Part shown: one piece after another, positions 7,858-18,013 of the stretch
Layout of the letters: the number at the start of each line of letters is the position of its first letter
Numbering within the stretch: the stretch's first letter is position 1
Assembly (NCBI GenBank): GCA_927797885.1
Contig: OV696605.1
Location: 2,889,157 to 2,953,156, forward strand
DNA: 64,000 bases
Origin: Gloeomargaritales cyanobacterium VI4D9
Lineage (GTDB): Bacteria > Cyanobacteriota > Cyanobacteriia > Gloeomargaritales > Gloeomargaritaceae
Reading direction: 5' to 3'
Program-made: the position numbers and the translations under genes
The notes under the pieces: model-generated
Told to the model about the DNA's origin: nothing
Seen by the model: the letters and a program-made list of their open reading frames with translations, nothing else
Database searches by the model: none

Positions 7858-8871
7858 ATGCGTACCACGACAAAATTTTTTGCCCTTGCCGCCACGGTCG
7901 CCGTGACTGCTGGTTTGGCGGGTGCCGGTCAGGTGATTGCCCAAGGTCGCCCGGTGGTGAAAGTGGATGGCTCTAGTACCGTGTTCCCGATCACGGAAGC
8001 GATGGCGGAAGAATTTCAAAAGACCAAGAAAGGCCAAGTGCAGGTGACGGTGGGGGTATCCGGTACCGGCGGTGGTTTCAAGAAATTCTGCAACGGGGAA
8101 ACGGACATTTCCAATGCGTCTCGTCCTATCCTCAAGAGGGAAATGGAAACCTGCCGGGGCAAAAATATTTCCTATATCGAATTGCCGGTAGCATTTGATG
8201 CGTTAACCGTGGTGATCAACCCCCGGAACGATTGGGTTAAACAGATGACTGTGGCTGAATTGAAGACTATGTGGGAACCGGCGGCACAGGGGAAAATTAG
8301 AACTTGGAATCAGGTAAATCCTGCCTGGCCGAATCGTCCTCTAAAGTTGTTTGGGGCGGGTACGGATTCCGGGACATTTGATTATTTCACTGAGGCAGTT
8401 GTGGGTAAAGCCAAGTCCAGTCGGGGGGATTTTACCGCCAGTGAAGATGACAACGTGCTGGTGCAAGGGGTCTCCACCGACCAAAATGCCCTAGGGTTCT
8501 TTGGGTTTGCCTACTACGAAGAAAACAAAAAGCGTTTGAAGGCAGTTCCCATCGTTAACAACCAGGGTAGAGCCGTGTTGCCCTCCCGGAAATCCGTGGA
8601 AGATGGTTCTTACAACCCGTTAGCTCGACCCATCTTCATCTATGTGAACTCCGAATCCCTGCGGCGGCCAGAAGTACGGGAATTTGTGGAATTTTACCAG
8701 CGTCAAGCGAGTAAATTGGTACCGCCTACGGGTTATATTCCCTTGCCTAGTCGTGCCTATGCGGCCAACCTGGACTCTATTCGTCGTGGCAAAACCGGGA
8801 CGGTGTTCGGTGGGGAAAACAAAGTGGGTCTGACCATTGACGAATTGATGAAGTTGGAGCGGATCAACTAG
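7858..8871 (+). CDS. pstS: Phosphate ABC transporter substrate-binding protein PstS/SphX
   Basis: This periplasmic phosphate-binding protein of the high-affinity Pst transporter has 337 residues. It has a Sec signal peptide ending near AQG with no lipobox Cys, so it is probably soluble in the periplasm. The phosphate-binding loops are visible as [26 protein letters not shown] and [19 protein letters not shown] lies ahead of the ATG. It is first in the pstS-pstC-pstA unit behind a Pho box. SphX and PstS cannot be separated with certainty from sequence. Confidence 0.93.
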   Translation: MRTTTKFFALAATVAVTAGLAGAGQVIAQGRPVVKVDGSSTVFPITEAMAEEFQKTKKGQVQVTVGVSGTGGGFKKFCNGETDISNASRPILKREMETCRGKNISYIELPVAFDALTVVINPRNDWVKQMTVAELKTMWEPAAQGKIRTWNQVNPAWPNRPLKLFGAGTDSGTFDYFTEAVVGKAKSSRGDFTASEDDNVLVQGVSTDQNALGFFGFAYYEENKKRLKAVPIVNNQGRAVLPSRKSVEDGSYNPLARPIFIYVNSESLRRPEVREFVEFYQRQASKLVPPTGYIPLPSRAYAANLDSIRRGKTGTVFGGENKVGLTIDELMKLERIN

Positions 8872-8881
8872 GGTTATGATG

Positions 8882-8908
8882 TGGGGGGAGGGGTTTACTT
8901 TCCCCCCA
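8882..8908 (+). terminator. Hairpin between pstS and pstC (attenuator or processing site)
   Basis: A perfect TGGGGGGA/TCCCCCCA stem with a 10-11 base loop is followed by ATTTTG. The T run is short, so it may terminate only part of the transcripts or protect the pstS 3' end. That would give more binding protein than permease, as is common in ABC operons. Confidence 0.6.
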
Positions 8909-8939
8909 ATTTTGTACTTATTTGAGGAGTTTGCCACCC

Positions 8940-9893
8940 ATGACAGTCAGTGCCGATCCGAACTTTGCCGCTTATGAAGCCCAGCGATTTCGCAGTAAGT
9001 GGGTGGAGCGGATTATGCGCACCTTGACCGGGGCGTTCGCTTATTTCTCCATCATTGTGACTGTAGGCATCACCCTGATTTTGATCTACGAAAGTTTTGC
9101 CTTTTTCAATGCGCTTGCTAGGGAGGGAGTATCCTGGACGCAACTGTTCACAGAAACGGAGTGGACACCTTTATTTGCCCCTCCTAAATTTGGGGTGATT
9201 GTGATCATCACGGGCACATTGATGACCACAGTGATTGCGATGATTGTGGCCTTGCCCATTGGGTTAATGAGTGCCATTTTCCTGAGTGAGTATGCCCCGC
9301 CTAAGTTGCGTGCCGTCCTGAAGCCAATTTTGGAAATTCTGGCGGGTGTGCCAACGGTAGTGTACGGCTTTTTTGCCCTTTTGGTGATTACACCGATTTT
9401 GCAACGGATTATTCCAGGGGGGGATTCGGTGATTGCCGGTCTGAATGCCTTGAGTGCCGGTTTTGTGATGGGGATCATGATTATTCCCCTGGTGGCTTCC
9501 CTGAGTGAAGATGCCATTTATGCGGTGCCGAATTTATTGCGGGAGGGTTCCTACGCCGTGGGGGCAACGAAGTTTGAAACGACGGTGAGTGTGGTGATCC
9601 CTTCGGCACTTTCCGGGATTGTCTCGGCGTTTATTTTGGCGGTGTCCCGGGGGGTGGGGGAAACGATGATTGTGTCTTTGGCGGCGGGGCAAAGTCCGAT
9701 TTTGAATTTCAATCCTCTGGATTCGGTGATGACGATTACTGCGTTTATCGTGCAGGTGAGTTTGGGGGATACACCGACGGATTCTTTGGCCTTCTATACG
9801 ATTTTCTTCGCTGGGTTTGTCCTGTTTTTAATGACTTTGATTTTGAATATTTTGGCGGACTGGTTTGTGCGCCGCTATCGGTTGATGTATTAA
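8940..9893 (+). CDS. pstC: Phosphate ABC transporter permease PstC
   Basis: This is one of the two membrane subunits of the Pst transporter, 317 residues with about six hydrophobic helices. The ABC-permease EAA loop reads [13 protein letters not shown] at about residues 205-217. The ATG at 8940 has GAGGAG 10 bases ahead and is preferred over the in-frame TTG at 8922. The pstA start lies 13 bases after the stop. Confidence 0.93.
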   Translation: MTVSADPNFAAYEAQRFRSKWVERIMRTLTGAFAYFSIIVTVGITLILIYESFAFFNALAREGVSWTQLFTETEWTPLFAPPKFGVIVIITGTLMTTVIAMIVALPIGLMSAIFLSEYAPPKLRAVLKPILEILAGVPTVVYGFFALLVITPILQRIIPGGDSVIAGLNALSAGFVMGIMIIPLVASLSEDAIYAVPNLLREGSYAVGATKFETTVSVVIPSALSGIVSAFILAVSRGVGETMIVSLAAGQSPILNFNPLDSVMTITAFIVQVSLGDTPTDSLAFYTIFFAGFVLFLMTLILNILADWFVRRYRLMY

Positions 9894-9906
9894 AGGTGGA
9901 GGGTCT

Positions 9907-10887
9907 ATGACGGTTGACATTTCTCCGACTGAGATTAATTTCCGTTCTGATTATGACCGGCGTAAACTGGCCACCAATATTTTTATGGGCGTGGCGTTTT
10001 TTGCTACCATCTTTGGTCTGTTTTTCCTGAGTTTACTGCTGTACGATGTGTTGAAACAGGGTTTACCCTATTTTAATTGGCGGTTTGTGACCACATTCCC
10101 CTCTCGTAATCCTGCCGATGCGGGGATTCTGTCGGCGTTGGTGGGTTCGATTTGGCTGATGTTTTTGATCCCCTTTTTCGCTTTTCCCTTGGGGATTGGG
10201 GCGGCGATTTATATGGAAGAGTATGCGGATCGGGATTTTTGGGTAAACCGGGCTTTAGAAATCAATATCTCCAACTTGGCTGGGGTGCCCTCGATTATTT
10301 ATGGGTTGTTGGGGTTAGAGCTGTATGTGCGGATTTTGGAGCCTTTGACCAAGGGACGCACCTTGCTGGCGGGGGCATTGACCCTATCCACCCTGGTGTT
10401 GCCGGTGGTGATTATTTCTACCCGGGAGGCAATCCGGGCGGTGCCGCGGGAGATTCGGGAGGCGGCCTATGCGGTGGGCTGTACGAAGTGGCAAGCGATC
10501 TGGTATCACGTTTTGCCGATGGCGTTTGCGGGGATTTTGACGGGGACGATTTTGGCTTTGTCCCGGGCGATTGGGGAGACGGCACCCTTGATTACCCTGG
10601 GGGCGTTGACGTTTATTGCCTTTTTACCCCCTTGGCCGGTGACGACGGCGGTGAATGAGGAAGGGGTGGTGATTGTGGAGAAGGTGTCGGCGGGTCTTGG
10701 GTCTCTGATTCAAGCCTTACAGACTCCGTTCACGGCTCTACCCATTCAGATTTTTAACTGGGCGAGTCGTCCGCAGGCAGAATTTCACGCCGTATCGGCA
10801 GCCGGAATTATTGTGTTGTTGTTGCTGTTGGTGGCCATGAACTCCGTCGCCATCTCGCTCCGGGCGCGGTTCCAGCAACGGAAGTAG
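9907..10887 (+). CDS. pstA: Phosphate ABC transporter permease PstA
   Basis: This is the second Pst membrane subunit, 326 residues with six or so hydrophobic helices. The EAA loop [14 protein letters not shown] is at about 188-201, followed by the conserved [21 protein letters not shown] ribosome site lies just ahead of the ATG. The expected next gene, the ATPase pstB, does not follow; the next gene is a flotillin-like protein, so pstB must be elsewhere. Confidence 0.94.
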   Translation: MTVDISPTEINFRSDYDRRKLATNIFMGVAFFATIFGLFFLSLLLYDVLKQGLPYFNWRFVTTFPSRNPADAGILSALVGSIWLMFLIPFFAFPLGIGAAIYMEEYADRDFWVNRALEINISNLAGVPSIIYGLLGLELYVRILEPLTKGRTLLAGALTLSTLVLPVVIISTREAIRAVPREIREAAYAVGCTKWQAIWYHVLPMAFAGILTGTILALSRAIGETAPLITLGALTFIAFLPPWPVTTAVNEEGVVIVEKVSAGLGSLIQALQTPFTALPIQIFNWASRPQAEFHAVSAAGIIVLLLLLVAMNSVAISLRARFQQRK

Positions 10888-11047
10888 TTTGAGTGAAATT
10901 CTAGCCTGGTGATTGGTACTGGGGAAAATGCCTATATTCCATTGGGATAACTAACCATCACATGGCACCGTTTTGCCATTGCCAACGTCCACAAAAGGCA
11001 ATGTACCAACGGCGGCATGGTACCCTGGAAATCAGCAAGAGGGGGAA

Positions 11048-12451
11048 ATGGTCATGGCTCGTATTCCTTGGCTACTTGGCTTAAATACCTTGGGTTTGGT
11101 ACTCGCCCTGCCGGTGTTGGCGCAAACGGCGGGTGGGGGTGGCGGGGGATTGAGTCTGGTGGGGGTACTGACCCTGGCTTTTTTCACCCTGTTCATTCTG
11201 GTGATGGTGCTGGTGGTTCTGAGCCAGATTATTTATATTTGCAATCCCAATGAAATCTTGATTTTTTCCGGGCGGGAACATCGGTTGAAGAGCGGTCAAA
11301 AAGTTGGGTACCGGGTGGTATTTGGGGGAGCTTCGATTCGGATTCCCATTATTGAAAGTGTGGATCGGATGGATTTGACCACGATGCCGGTACAAGTGGA
11401 GGTCAAAAATGCTTATTCGGCGGGGGGAATTCCTCTACAAATTCAAGCGATTGCCAATATCAAAGTTTCTAGTGCTCCAGCGGTGGTGGGCAATGCGATT
11501 GAACGATTTTTAGGTCGCAAGCGGGAGGAAATTATCCGGGTTGCCAAGGAGACCTTAGAGGGGAATTTACGGGGGGTGGTGGCAACCCTAACCCCAGAGC
11601 AGGTGAATGAGGATCGCCTGCAATTTGCCGACCGCATTTCCCAATATGTAGAACGGGATTTATCTAAGTTGGGTTTGCAATTGGACACCCTGAAAATCCA
11701 GAGTGTTTCCGATGAAGTGGATTATCTCAATTCCATTGGACGGCGACAAATTGCCAACATGATTCGGGATGCCAAAATTGCCGAATCCAATGCGGAACGG
11801 GAAGCGGAATCTGCCGCCGCGGAGAGCCGTCGTGCCGCCGAAGTCGCCCAAAAGGAAGCGCAAGCCGCCATTCAACAGAAACAAAATGAACTCCGCAAGT
11901 TGCAAGCCGAACTAGAATTGCAGGCACGCTCTGAGGAGGAACGCACGGAAGCGGTTGCCCAGGAAACCCGAGCCAAGGCGGAACAGGAACTGCAAACGGT
12001 ACGGGCGGAATTGGAACGGTTGCGTTTGGAAGCGGATGTGGTACTCCCGGCGCAAGCCCAACGGCAGGCACAGGAATTGTTAGCCCGGGCGGAGGCGGCT
12101 CCCCTGGCGGCTAATGCCACCGCCACCGCCACTGTAACCGATATGCTCAATGACCTGTGGCAAACCTATGGTCAGGATGCCAGTGCCATTTTATTGATCC
12201 AACAACTGGAGATGCTGTTGGCTACGGCGGCGCAAGTGCCCCAAAAGCTGAATCTCGGTCAGATCAATGTGATTGACAATGGGGATGGTCGGGCATTGTC
12301 AACCCTGATGCGGGCGTATCCCGAGATGATCCAGCAGTTCCTCAACCAGGCGGATCAGGTTTTGGGATTGAATTTAGCGGGCGCCCTACACACCCCCGGA
12401 GCGAGCCAACCCCAGAGCCACCACCAAGAGCAAACAGCCCACGAAGGTTAA
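11048..12451 (+). CDS. Flotillin-like SPFH/band-7 membrane protein
   Basis: This 467-residue protein has an N-terminal hydrophobic segment, a Gly-rich spacer and a second long hydrophobic helix (FFTLFILVMVLVVLSQIIYI). The SPFH domain follows (from ICNPNEILIFSG, through IPLQIQAIANIKV to LDTLKIQSVSDEVDYL). Next comes a long Ala/Glu/Gln-rich coiled coil (about 265-375) and a C-terminal flotillin-type tail. Flotillins organise membrane microdomains and oligomerise through the coiled coil. GAGGGGGAA lies ahead of the ATG at 11048; an in-frame ATG at 10973 lacks a good ribosome site. The 3' end overlaps the convergent J-domain gene by 66 bases. Confidence 0.88.
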   Translation: MVMARIPWLLGLNTLGLVLALPVLAQTAGGGGGGLSLVGVLTLAFFTLFILVMVLVVLSQIIYICNPNEILIFSGREHRLKSGQKVGYRVVFGGASIRIPIIESVDRMDLTTMPVQVEVKNAYSAGGIPLQIQAIANIKVSSAPAVVGNAIERFLGRKREEIIRVAKETLEGNLRGVVATLTPEQVNEDRLQFADRISQYVERDLSKLGLQLDTLKIQSVSDEVDYLNSIGRRQIANMIRDAKIAESNAEREAESAAAESRRAAEVAQKEAQAAIQQKQNELRKLQAELELQARSEEERTEAVAQETRAKAEQELQTVRAELERLRLEADVVLPAQAQRQAQELLARAEAAPLAANATATATVTDMLNDLWQTYGQDASAILLIQQLEMLLATAAQVPQKLNLGQINVIDNGDGRALSTLMRAYPEMIQQFLNQADQVLGLNLAGALHTPGASQPQSHHQEQTAHEG

Positions 12452-12796
12452 TCCCAACAAAAACAGGGCGAACAATTCCCCCGCCGAAAGGGGGCGATCC
12501 GTTGGGTCAAGATAGGCCGAATACATCTGCTGAATTTGTTGCAAGGTCGGTGCTGGGGGCAGGGTGCTTTGCCACAATTGCTGGTCATAATCCGCCCGTT
12601 GTTGGGGGGAAATCAAGACCGTGTAGGCTGTATTGATCTGGTGGAATTTTTCCTGGGCAACCGCTATCGGCAGGGTGGTGGTATCCGGGTGATAACGTTT
12701 GCTCAATTCCCGATAGGCACGGCGAATCGTCTCCCCACTGGCAAAACGGGATACCCCCAGAATTTCGTAGTAGTTTGGCTTCGAGATACCGACCAT
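12386..12796 (-). CDS. J-domain protein with C-terminal membrane helix
   Basis: This 136-residue protein has a J domain at residues 8-70 (YYEILGVSRFASGETIRRAY, then KRYHPDTT), with the HPD tripeptide that stimulates Hsp70 ATPase. A single hydrophobic helix (LFALFLLGLTFVGCLLLVVAL) is near the C-terminus, so it likely recruits DnaK to a membrane. It has no zinc finger or C-terminal substrate domain, so it is a type III (DnaJ-like) protein. Its 3' end overlaps the flotillin gene tail to tail. Confidence 0.9.
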   Translation of the reverse strand: MVGISKPNYYEILGVSRFASGETIRRAYRELSKRYHPDTTTLPIAVAQEKFHQINTAYTVLISPQQRADYDQQLWQSTLPPAPTLQQIQQMYSAYLDPTDRPLSAGELFALFLLGLTFVGCLLLVVALGLARSGGV

Positions 12797-13161
12797 CCCT
12801 ATTCCCCAGCATCACCAGGTCACATTTACTAATGTATTGTATTTAATCTATTGCTATGGCTATGGCAATCCCAGACCCCATTGTGTCAAGAACAAGGTGA
12901 CGAGAACCAAGTACGAGGTGGTGGCCTGTGACCCTGGACTTTTTTATAAATACATCATAAAGTGTGAAATTTTGAGAACTTGGCTCGCCTGGATTTGCGG
13001 TTAAGATTGTATAGCGAGATACGCTTTTTCAGCCGAAACCCTTGTCAGGTTTAGTATAAGCTCTGCTTATCCTTAAATACTCAGGAGAGCCTAGGCTCTT
13101 CACGCACGGATTCAGCAACGCCGTAAAATTTAACTCACTTGGTCAGGCAAAACCATTCCCA
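12797..13161. other. Intergenic region with an ISL3-type MITE remnant
   Basis: A MITE-3 relative lies at 12982-13091 (GGCTCGCCTGGATTTG to AATACTCAGGAGAGCC). Next to it (13101-13122) is CACGCACGGATTCAGCAACG, a fragment related to the ends of the 112-bp element at 21935. Around 12853 GCTATGGCAATCCCAG may be a decayed MITE-1 end. I see no gene. Confidence 0.6.
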
Positions 13162-15255
13162 TTACTTGGCGATCTGCCAGAGTTTGATTGTATTATCCCG
13201 GCTACCACTGGCCAGCCACCGCTGGTCTGGACTAAACGCCAGGGACGTAATCCCTTTTTCATGCCCCGCCAAGGTCATCAGCAACCCATAGGACTGCCCA
13301 TTCCACACCCGGATACTCCCTTCCCAACCGCCGGTCACCAGGTAACGCCCATTGGGGCTGTAGGCCACCGCCCGCACCCCTTCCTTGTGCCCCGTGAGGG
13401 TGGTAATCGGGTCGCCATTGTGGAGGTACCACAGATGGGCAGCGGTATCTTCACTGCCAGCCACAATCACCCGCCCGTCGGGACTGACCACCACCACATT
13501 AAACCCACTGCCGCTGAAACTAGAGGGGCCAAGGATATTCCGCAGGGGGTCGCCCCCATCCGTCAGCCACACCTTGACCGAATTGTCCCAACTGCCCGTG
13601 ACCAACAACCGCCCATCCGGGGTAAAGGTGACGGAACGCACATGGCTGGCATGACCCGTGAGGGTGGTCAACAACACGCCGTTGTCCACCTGCCAAAGTT
13701 TAATCGTCTTGTCCTCGCTCGCACTCGCCAGCACTAATCCATCGGGACGCATCGCCAGGGAGTCAATAGTGCCCCCGTGTTTGTTAAATAAATTGCCCAG
13801 GGTACGGATGGGTTTGTCGCCTGGGAGTTGCCAGAGTTTAATCACCCGCTCTTCCCCCGCCGCCGCCAACAACCGCCCATCGGGACTGAGTGCCAAAGCG
13901 TGTAATCCCGCCGGATTGTTGCTCCCCCAACTCAACTGGCGGGGATAACTCAGGGAACTTAGCCCCCAACACAGCACCAGACCGTCCCGACCACAGCTAA
14001 ATAGATAACGGCTATCGGGACTGAAACCCAAGGCCTTGACCCAATTGCTATGACCAGCCAACGTATGAACGCAAGGCCAAGTTGGATCAACCTGCACCGT
14101 CGTCGTCTGGGGGGGTGGGGTGCGGGTACCAATGCGAGAAGACGGGGTTTGGGACAAACGACCCGTATCGGGATTGAGCCGACTGGCAGGACGACTGACC
14201 CCGGTGGGGGGATTGGTGCCGCCCGCTGTACGCACGGGTGTGACCGGAGGATTCGTGCCACCAGTGCCCAAGCCCCCAAGGCGCCCCAGCCCCGGCAGAG
14301 GATTCAAGGGATTGCTCAACCCTGCCCCCGGTACCCCCAAACGCCCCAAGGTACTCACCGAACGGGTGGGTTGCTCCAGGGCTTGGAATGCCTCCAAGGC
14401 TACCGCCGCCGAAGCAAATCGTTGCCCCGGTAAGCGTTGTAGTAATTTATCCAAAAACTGCATCAACCCTTCGCTCAGGGGTTGTTTGACCGCTTGCCGC
14501 CAGAGCCAAACATTTTCCCGAATGTTAAATAATTTACTGGGGGAAATACCCGTCAGGAGATAAATGCAGGTGGCTCCCAAACTATATAAATCGCTGGCAA
14601 ACACCGCCTTGCCCATCATCTGTTCCGGGGCGGCAAACCCACTGCTCCCAATCGCCGTACCCGTTTTGAATAAACCCGATTCCCGCACAAATTTCACCGC
14701 CCCAAAGTCCACCAGAAATAGCTTTTGGTCGGATTTTTGGCGAATGATATTTTTCGGCTTCACGTCCCGGTGGATGACATTTTGCTGGTGAATATAGTCC
14801 AGCACCGGGAGTAAATCAGCCAGTAATTGCCGGATTTTGATTTCATCAAAGGTGCCCTTCCGTAGCAGTTCATCTGCCAAATCTTGACCATCAATAAATT
14901 TCTGCACCAGATAGGACTTGCCATCCAAGATGAAATAGGCTAGTAAATCGGGAATTTGCGGATGGTTGCCCAGCCGTTCCAGTTGCACCGCCTCCTGTTC
15001 AAACAGGGTCATGGCTTTTTGCATCGCCTCCGGGGATTGGATCACCTGGGGCTGAAAAAGTTTGATCACACAGGGGGGACGGGAGGGAATGCTTTCATCC
15101 ACCGCCTGAAAGGTGCGTCCAAAATTCCCCTGCCCAATGGGTTTCACCGCCCGATAACGCCCTTTGAGCACCAAGGGACTGCCACATGCACGACAGGAGT
15201 TTTCCGTAGCCGCATTTTCGGGGGCGGGACAGTCGGGGTTGAGACAGTAGCTCAT
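13162..15255 (-). CDS. Serine/threonine protein kinase with WD40 repeats
   Basis: This 697-residue protein starts MSYCLNPDCP. Its parts in order are a four-Cys zinc-ribbon-like start (CLNPDCP, SCRACG), a Hanks-type kinase domain (glycine loop GQGNFGRTF, lysine in VIKLF, catalytic HRDVKPKNI, DFGAVK, activation segment ending AAPEQM), a Pro/Thr-rich linker of about 80 residues, and seven or so WD40 repeats to the end (for example LASASEDKTIKLWQ, LASGSRDNTIKLWQ). All main kinase residues are present, so it should be active. The WD40 propeller probably selects partners. Longer in-frame starts (ATG at 15336) lack support. It is a single gene. Confidence 0.93.
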   Translation of the reverse strand: MSYCLNPDCPAPENAATENSCRACGSPLVLKGRYRAVKPIGQGNFGRTFQAVDESIPSRPPCVIKLFQPQVIQSPEAMQKAMTLFEQEAVQLERLGNHPQIPDLLAYFILDGKSYLVQKFIDGQDLADELLRKGTFDEIKIRQLLADLLPVLDYIHQQNVIHRDVKPKNIIRQKSDQKLFLVDFGAVKFVRESGLFKTGTAIGSSGFAAPEQMMGKAVFASDLYSLGATCIYLLTGISPSKLFNIRENVWLWRQAVKQPLSEGLMQFLDKLLQRLPGQRFASAAVALEAFQALEQPTRSVSTLGRLGVPGAGLSNPLNPLPGLGRLGGLGTGGTNPPVTPVRTAGGTNPPTGVSRPASRLNPDTGRLSQTPSSRIGTRTPPPQTTTVQVDPTWPCVHTLAGHSNWVKALGFSPDSRYLFSCGRDGLVLCWGLSSLSYPRQLSWGSNNPAGLHALALSPDGRLLAAAGEERVIKLWQLPGDKPIRTLGNLFNKHGGTIDSLAMRPDGLVLASASEDKTIKLWQVDNGVLLTTLTGHASHVRSVTFTPDGRLLVTGSWDNSVKVWLTDGGDPLRNILGPSSFSGSGFNVVVVSPDGRVIVAGSEDTAAHLWYLHNGDPITTLTGHKEGVRAVAYSPNGRYLVTGGWEGSIRVWNGQSYGLLMTLAGHEKGITSLAFSPDQRWLASGSRDNTIKLWQIAK

Positions 15256-15427
15256 GGGGTTATGTGCAGTGGTGCGCCCGGTCACTCTTATCATACCCCC
15301 TTTTTTCTGGTGTGCCAGATCACTGATTGCCCCCACTAGCTACTGAGTAGGCATTTCCCAGATTTTTCTTCCCTCTTGTGGGTGGCTGTGGCATCATGGG
15401 GAGTAGCCGTTACTGGGGATTGGGGTT

Positions 15428-15790
15428 GTGTTTGAACTGCAAGGTTATGACTATTTGCTGGTGTTTTTGTTGGTGTGTAGCGTGGTGCCGATTGCCGCTT
15501 TGAGCCTGTCTGGTCTGCTCCGCCCCAAGGGAACCGGGCCGGAACGCCGTACCAGCTATGAATCGGGGATGGAACCCCAAGGGGAAGCCTGGGTACAGTT
15601 CAACATCCGTTACTATATGTTCGCCCTGGTATTTGTGGTGTTTGATGTGGAAACGGTGTTTCTCTATCCCTGGGCGGTGGCATTTCACCAGTTGGGACTG
15701 CTGGCGTTTGTGGAAGCCTTAATTTTTATTGCTATCCTGGTAATTGCCCTGGTCTATGCGTGGCGCAAAGGAGCTTTGGAATGGTCATGA
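15428..15790 (+). CDS. ndhC: NAD(P)H-quinone oxidoreductase subunit 3, NdhC
   Basis: This small membrane subunit (120 residues, three helices) of NDH-1 forms part of the hinge near the quinone site. [14 protein letters not shown] and [13 protein letters not shown] are conserved in the subunit 3 family. The start is GTG. Its last bases overlap the start of ndhK, the standard cyanobacterial ndhC-ndhK-ndhJ order. Confidence 0.96.
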   Translation: MFELQGYDYLLVFLLVCSVVPIAALSLSGLLRPKGTGPERRTSYESGMEPQGEAWVQFNIRYYMFALVFVVFDVETVFLYPWAVAFHQLGLLAFVEALIFIAILVIALVYAWRKGALEWS

Positions 15791-16497
15791 CTCCCACCTT
15801 TGGCGAAGCCAAAATTTTGAATCCAATTGATCGTCCCCAGGTAACCCAAGACCTGGCGAATAATGTGATTTTGACGACTTTGAATGACCTGTACGATTGG
15901 GCGCGGTTGTCCAGTCTGTGGCCCCTGCTGTACGGGACGAGTTGCTGTTTTATCGAATTTGCGGCACTGATTGGCTCCCGGTTTGATTTTGACCGGTTTG
16001 GTCTGATCCCCCGCTCTAGCCCCCGGCAGGCGGATTTGATTATCACGGCGGGGACGGTGACGATGAAGATGGCGCCCGCATTGGTGCGGTTGTATGAACA
16101 AATGCCTGACCCCAAGTATGTGATTGCCATGGGTGCCTGTACGATCACCGGCGGGATGTTCAGCACGGACTCCTACACGGTGGTGCGGGGGGTGGATAAA
16201 ATCATTCCGGTGGATGTGTATCTGCCCGGGTGTCCCCCCAAACCGGAGGCAATTATTGATGCCATTATCAAACTGCGGAAAAAAATTGCCCAGGAGGATG
16301 CCCGGGAGCGCAGTCTTTATGAGCAAACCCACCGCTATTTCACGGTGAAGCATGAGTTGAAGGTGGTGCCGCCGATTTTGACCGGGGAATACCTGCAAAG
16401 CCCGACCCGGCAGGCTCCGCCCCCAGAATTGGCGCAGGCGATGGGGGTTCCTGTTGGTGCTCTGGCTCCCCAAGCGGAGGAGGTGGCAGGTGGCTGA
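15781..16497 (+). CDS. ndhK: NAD(P)H-quinone oxidoreductase subunit K, NdhK
   Basis: This peripheral-arm subunit carries the N2-type [4Fe-4S] cluster that reduces plastoquinone. Ligands are in [18 protein letters not shown] and [10 protein letters not shown]. The ATG at 15781 follows AAAGGAG and overlaps the ndhC stop; an ATG at 15787 is also possible. The product is about 238 residues. The C-terminal tail ([10 protein letters not shown] and on) is the usual cyanobacterial extension. Confidence 0.97.
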   Translation: MVMTPTFGEAKILNPIDRPQVTQDLANNVILTTLNDLYDWARLSSLWPLLYGTSCCFIEFAALIGSRFDFDRFGLIPRSSPRQADLIITAGTVTMKMAPALVRLYEQMPDPKYVIAMGACTITGGMFSTDSYTVVRGVDKIIPVDVYLPGCPPKPEAIIDAIIKLRKKIAQEDARERSLYEQTHRYFTVKHELKVVPPILTGEYLQSPTRQAPPPELAQAMGVPVGALAPQAEEVAGG

Positions 16498-17002
16498 AAC
16501 GACCGGTCAGGAGTTAGCCGCGGTTGAGGTTGGCTCGGTTTCCCAGTGGTTGACCAGTCAGGGGTTTGAGCATCGCTTTCTGGGGCGGGATCACCAGGGG
16601 GTGGAAATCCTCCAGGTGGATCGGGAGGTGCTTTTACCGATTGCGACGGCTTTGTACGGCTATGGGTTTAATTACCTGCGCTGTCAAGGGGGCTACGATG
16701 TTGGGCCGGGGCAGGAGTTGGTGAGTTTTTATTACCTGGTCAAGCTGGCGGACAATGCGGATCGCCCGGAGGAGGTATGTGTCAAGGTATTTTTGCCCCG
16801 TCACGACCCGAAGGTGCCCTCCGTGTACTGGATTTGGCGCACGGCGGACTGGCAGGAGCGGGAAACCTACGATTTTTACGGCATTGAATACGTGGGGCAT
16901 CCCCATCTGAAGCGGATTCTTCTGCCGGAGGACTGGGTGGGCTGGCCGATGCGGAAAGATTACGTCACCCCGGACTTTTACGAATTGCAGGATGCCTATT
17001 GA
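16490..17002 (+). CDS. ndhJ: NAD(P)H-quinone oxidoreductase subunit J, NdhJ
   Basis: This is the 30-kDa-type peripheral subunit of NDH-1. Conserved motifs are [29 protein letters not shown] and [18 protein letters not shown] place the start at the GTG at 16490 because GGAGGAGG lies ahead and it overlaps the ndhK stop; the longer TTG start at 16454 would add residues that look unlike NdhJ. The product is 170 residues. Confidence 0.96.
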   Translation: MAETTGQELAAVEVGSVSQWLTSQGFEHRFLGRDHQGVEILQVDREVLLPIATALYGYGFNYLRCQGGYDVGPGQELVSFYYLVKLADNADRPEEVCVKVFLPRHDPKVPSVYWIWRTADWQERETYDFYGIEYVGHPHLKRILLPEDWVGWPMRKDYVTPDFYELQDAY

Positions 17003-17109
17003 ATTTCCCGGTCTGCTCCCCAACGTGTGACCGTTGGGTGTGCCAAAGTTACGTTTTGGTTGCGGTGAGTGGGTTGTGATTCCGGCGGTCATGCCCTGAC
17101 CGGGAAAAT

Positions 17110-17760
17110 GTGATTGAGGGTTCTGCGCCGGTCATGCTCTCCTTGGTTGAGGTCACCTATCATCCGCCCGCCGCTCCCCGCCCGATTTTGCATCAGGTTA
17201 GTTTTACGGTGCCCCCCCAATCCTTGACCTTGATCGTCGGGGTGAGTGGGGCGGGCAAAACTACCCTATTGGAATTAATCGCCGGACTAGCCACCCCCAC
17301 GCAGGGGCAGATTCTCTGGCAGGAACAGGCATTACAGGCGACGGATTTGCAGGAATTGGCGGGGCTGGTGTTTCAATTCCCCGAGCGGCATTTTTGCGGT
17401 CTGACCCTCTTGGAGGAATTGCGGCTTGGGCATCCCGAACTCACCCTGGAGCAGGTACAGCAGGTCTTAAATACGGTGCATTTGGGCGAGGTACCCCTGC
17501 ATCAGCCCCCCCATCACCTGAGCGGCGGGCAACAACGGCGGTTGGCTCTGGCGGTGCAATTGATTCGGCAACCTTATTTATTATTGCTCGATGAACCGTT
17601 GGCGGGGTTGGACTGGTCCATGCGTCAGCAGGTCATGCAACTGTTGCAAGAATTAAAAAATACTTGGTCTCTACTGGTGGTCAGCCACGACACCCGGGAA
17701 TTGAGTGGGATGGCGGATCAGGTGTGGCGTTTGGAGGAGGGCAAATTGAATAAACTATAG
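17110..17760 (+). CDS. ABC transporter ATP-binding protein, CbiO/ECF-like
   Basis: This single-domain ATPase of 216 residues has Walker A GVSGAGKTT, Q-loop LVFQFPERHF, signature LSGGQQRR, Walker B LLLLDEP and the H-loop SHDT. The FQFPE.. Q-loop and small size resemble ATPases of energy-coupling-factor transporters. No permease lies next to it, so the substrate is unknown. The GTG start at 17110 is given; the ATG at 17134 is an alternative. The last codon and the stop are supplied by the MITE-1 inserted at 17755. Confidence 0.85.
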   Translation: MIEGSAPVMLSLVEVTYHPPAAPRPILHQVSFTVPPQSLTLIVGVSGAGKTTLLELIAGLATPTQGQILWQEQALQATDLQELAGLVFQFPERHFCGLTLLEELRLGHPELTLEQVQQVLNTVHLGEVPLHQPPHHLSGGQQRRLALAVQLIRQPYLLLLDEPLAGLDWSMRQQVMQLLQELKNTWSLLVVSHDTRELSGMADQVWRLEEGKLNKL

Positions 17761-17878
17761 CAATCTTAAATGAAAATGGAATAGGGGTCGCAGGGGCACC
17801 GCCCCCGCATTTGGTTCTAAAAAATTTTTGTATGCCTACGGCACGCAAGCTAATGCTAATCAAATAGGATTGCTATAG
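17755..17878 (+). mobile_element. MITE-1 copy forming the 3' end of the ABC ATPase gene
   Basis: 124 bp with ends CTATAGCAATC and GGATTGCTATAG. The TAG inside the left terminal repeat (17758-17760) ends the upstream reading frame. Confidence 0.88.
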
Positions 17879-17897
17879 GACTTTAATAATAAACAAT

Positions 17898-18013
17898 TAC
17901 AGTCTATTTGTCAATTAAAGGATACAAAAAGCCTCGATCATCCTAAAGGCTTACCAAGATTGACCTATGGTAAGTGGGGTTCAACTGTATCCCATAACCC
18001 CTCAAAAGACTGC
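17898..18013. mobile_element. MITE-4 copy
   Basis: It starts TACAGTCTATTTGTCAATTA, contains AAGGATACAAAAAGCCTCG, and ends CTCAAAAGACTGCA. The terminal TA on the right has decayed to CA. Confidence 0.8.

Noticed and set aside
17018-17038. Terminator behind ndhJ
   Set aside because: CCAACG/CGTTGG hairpin is present but no T run follows.
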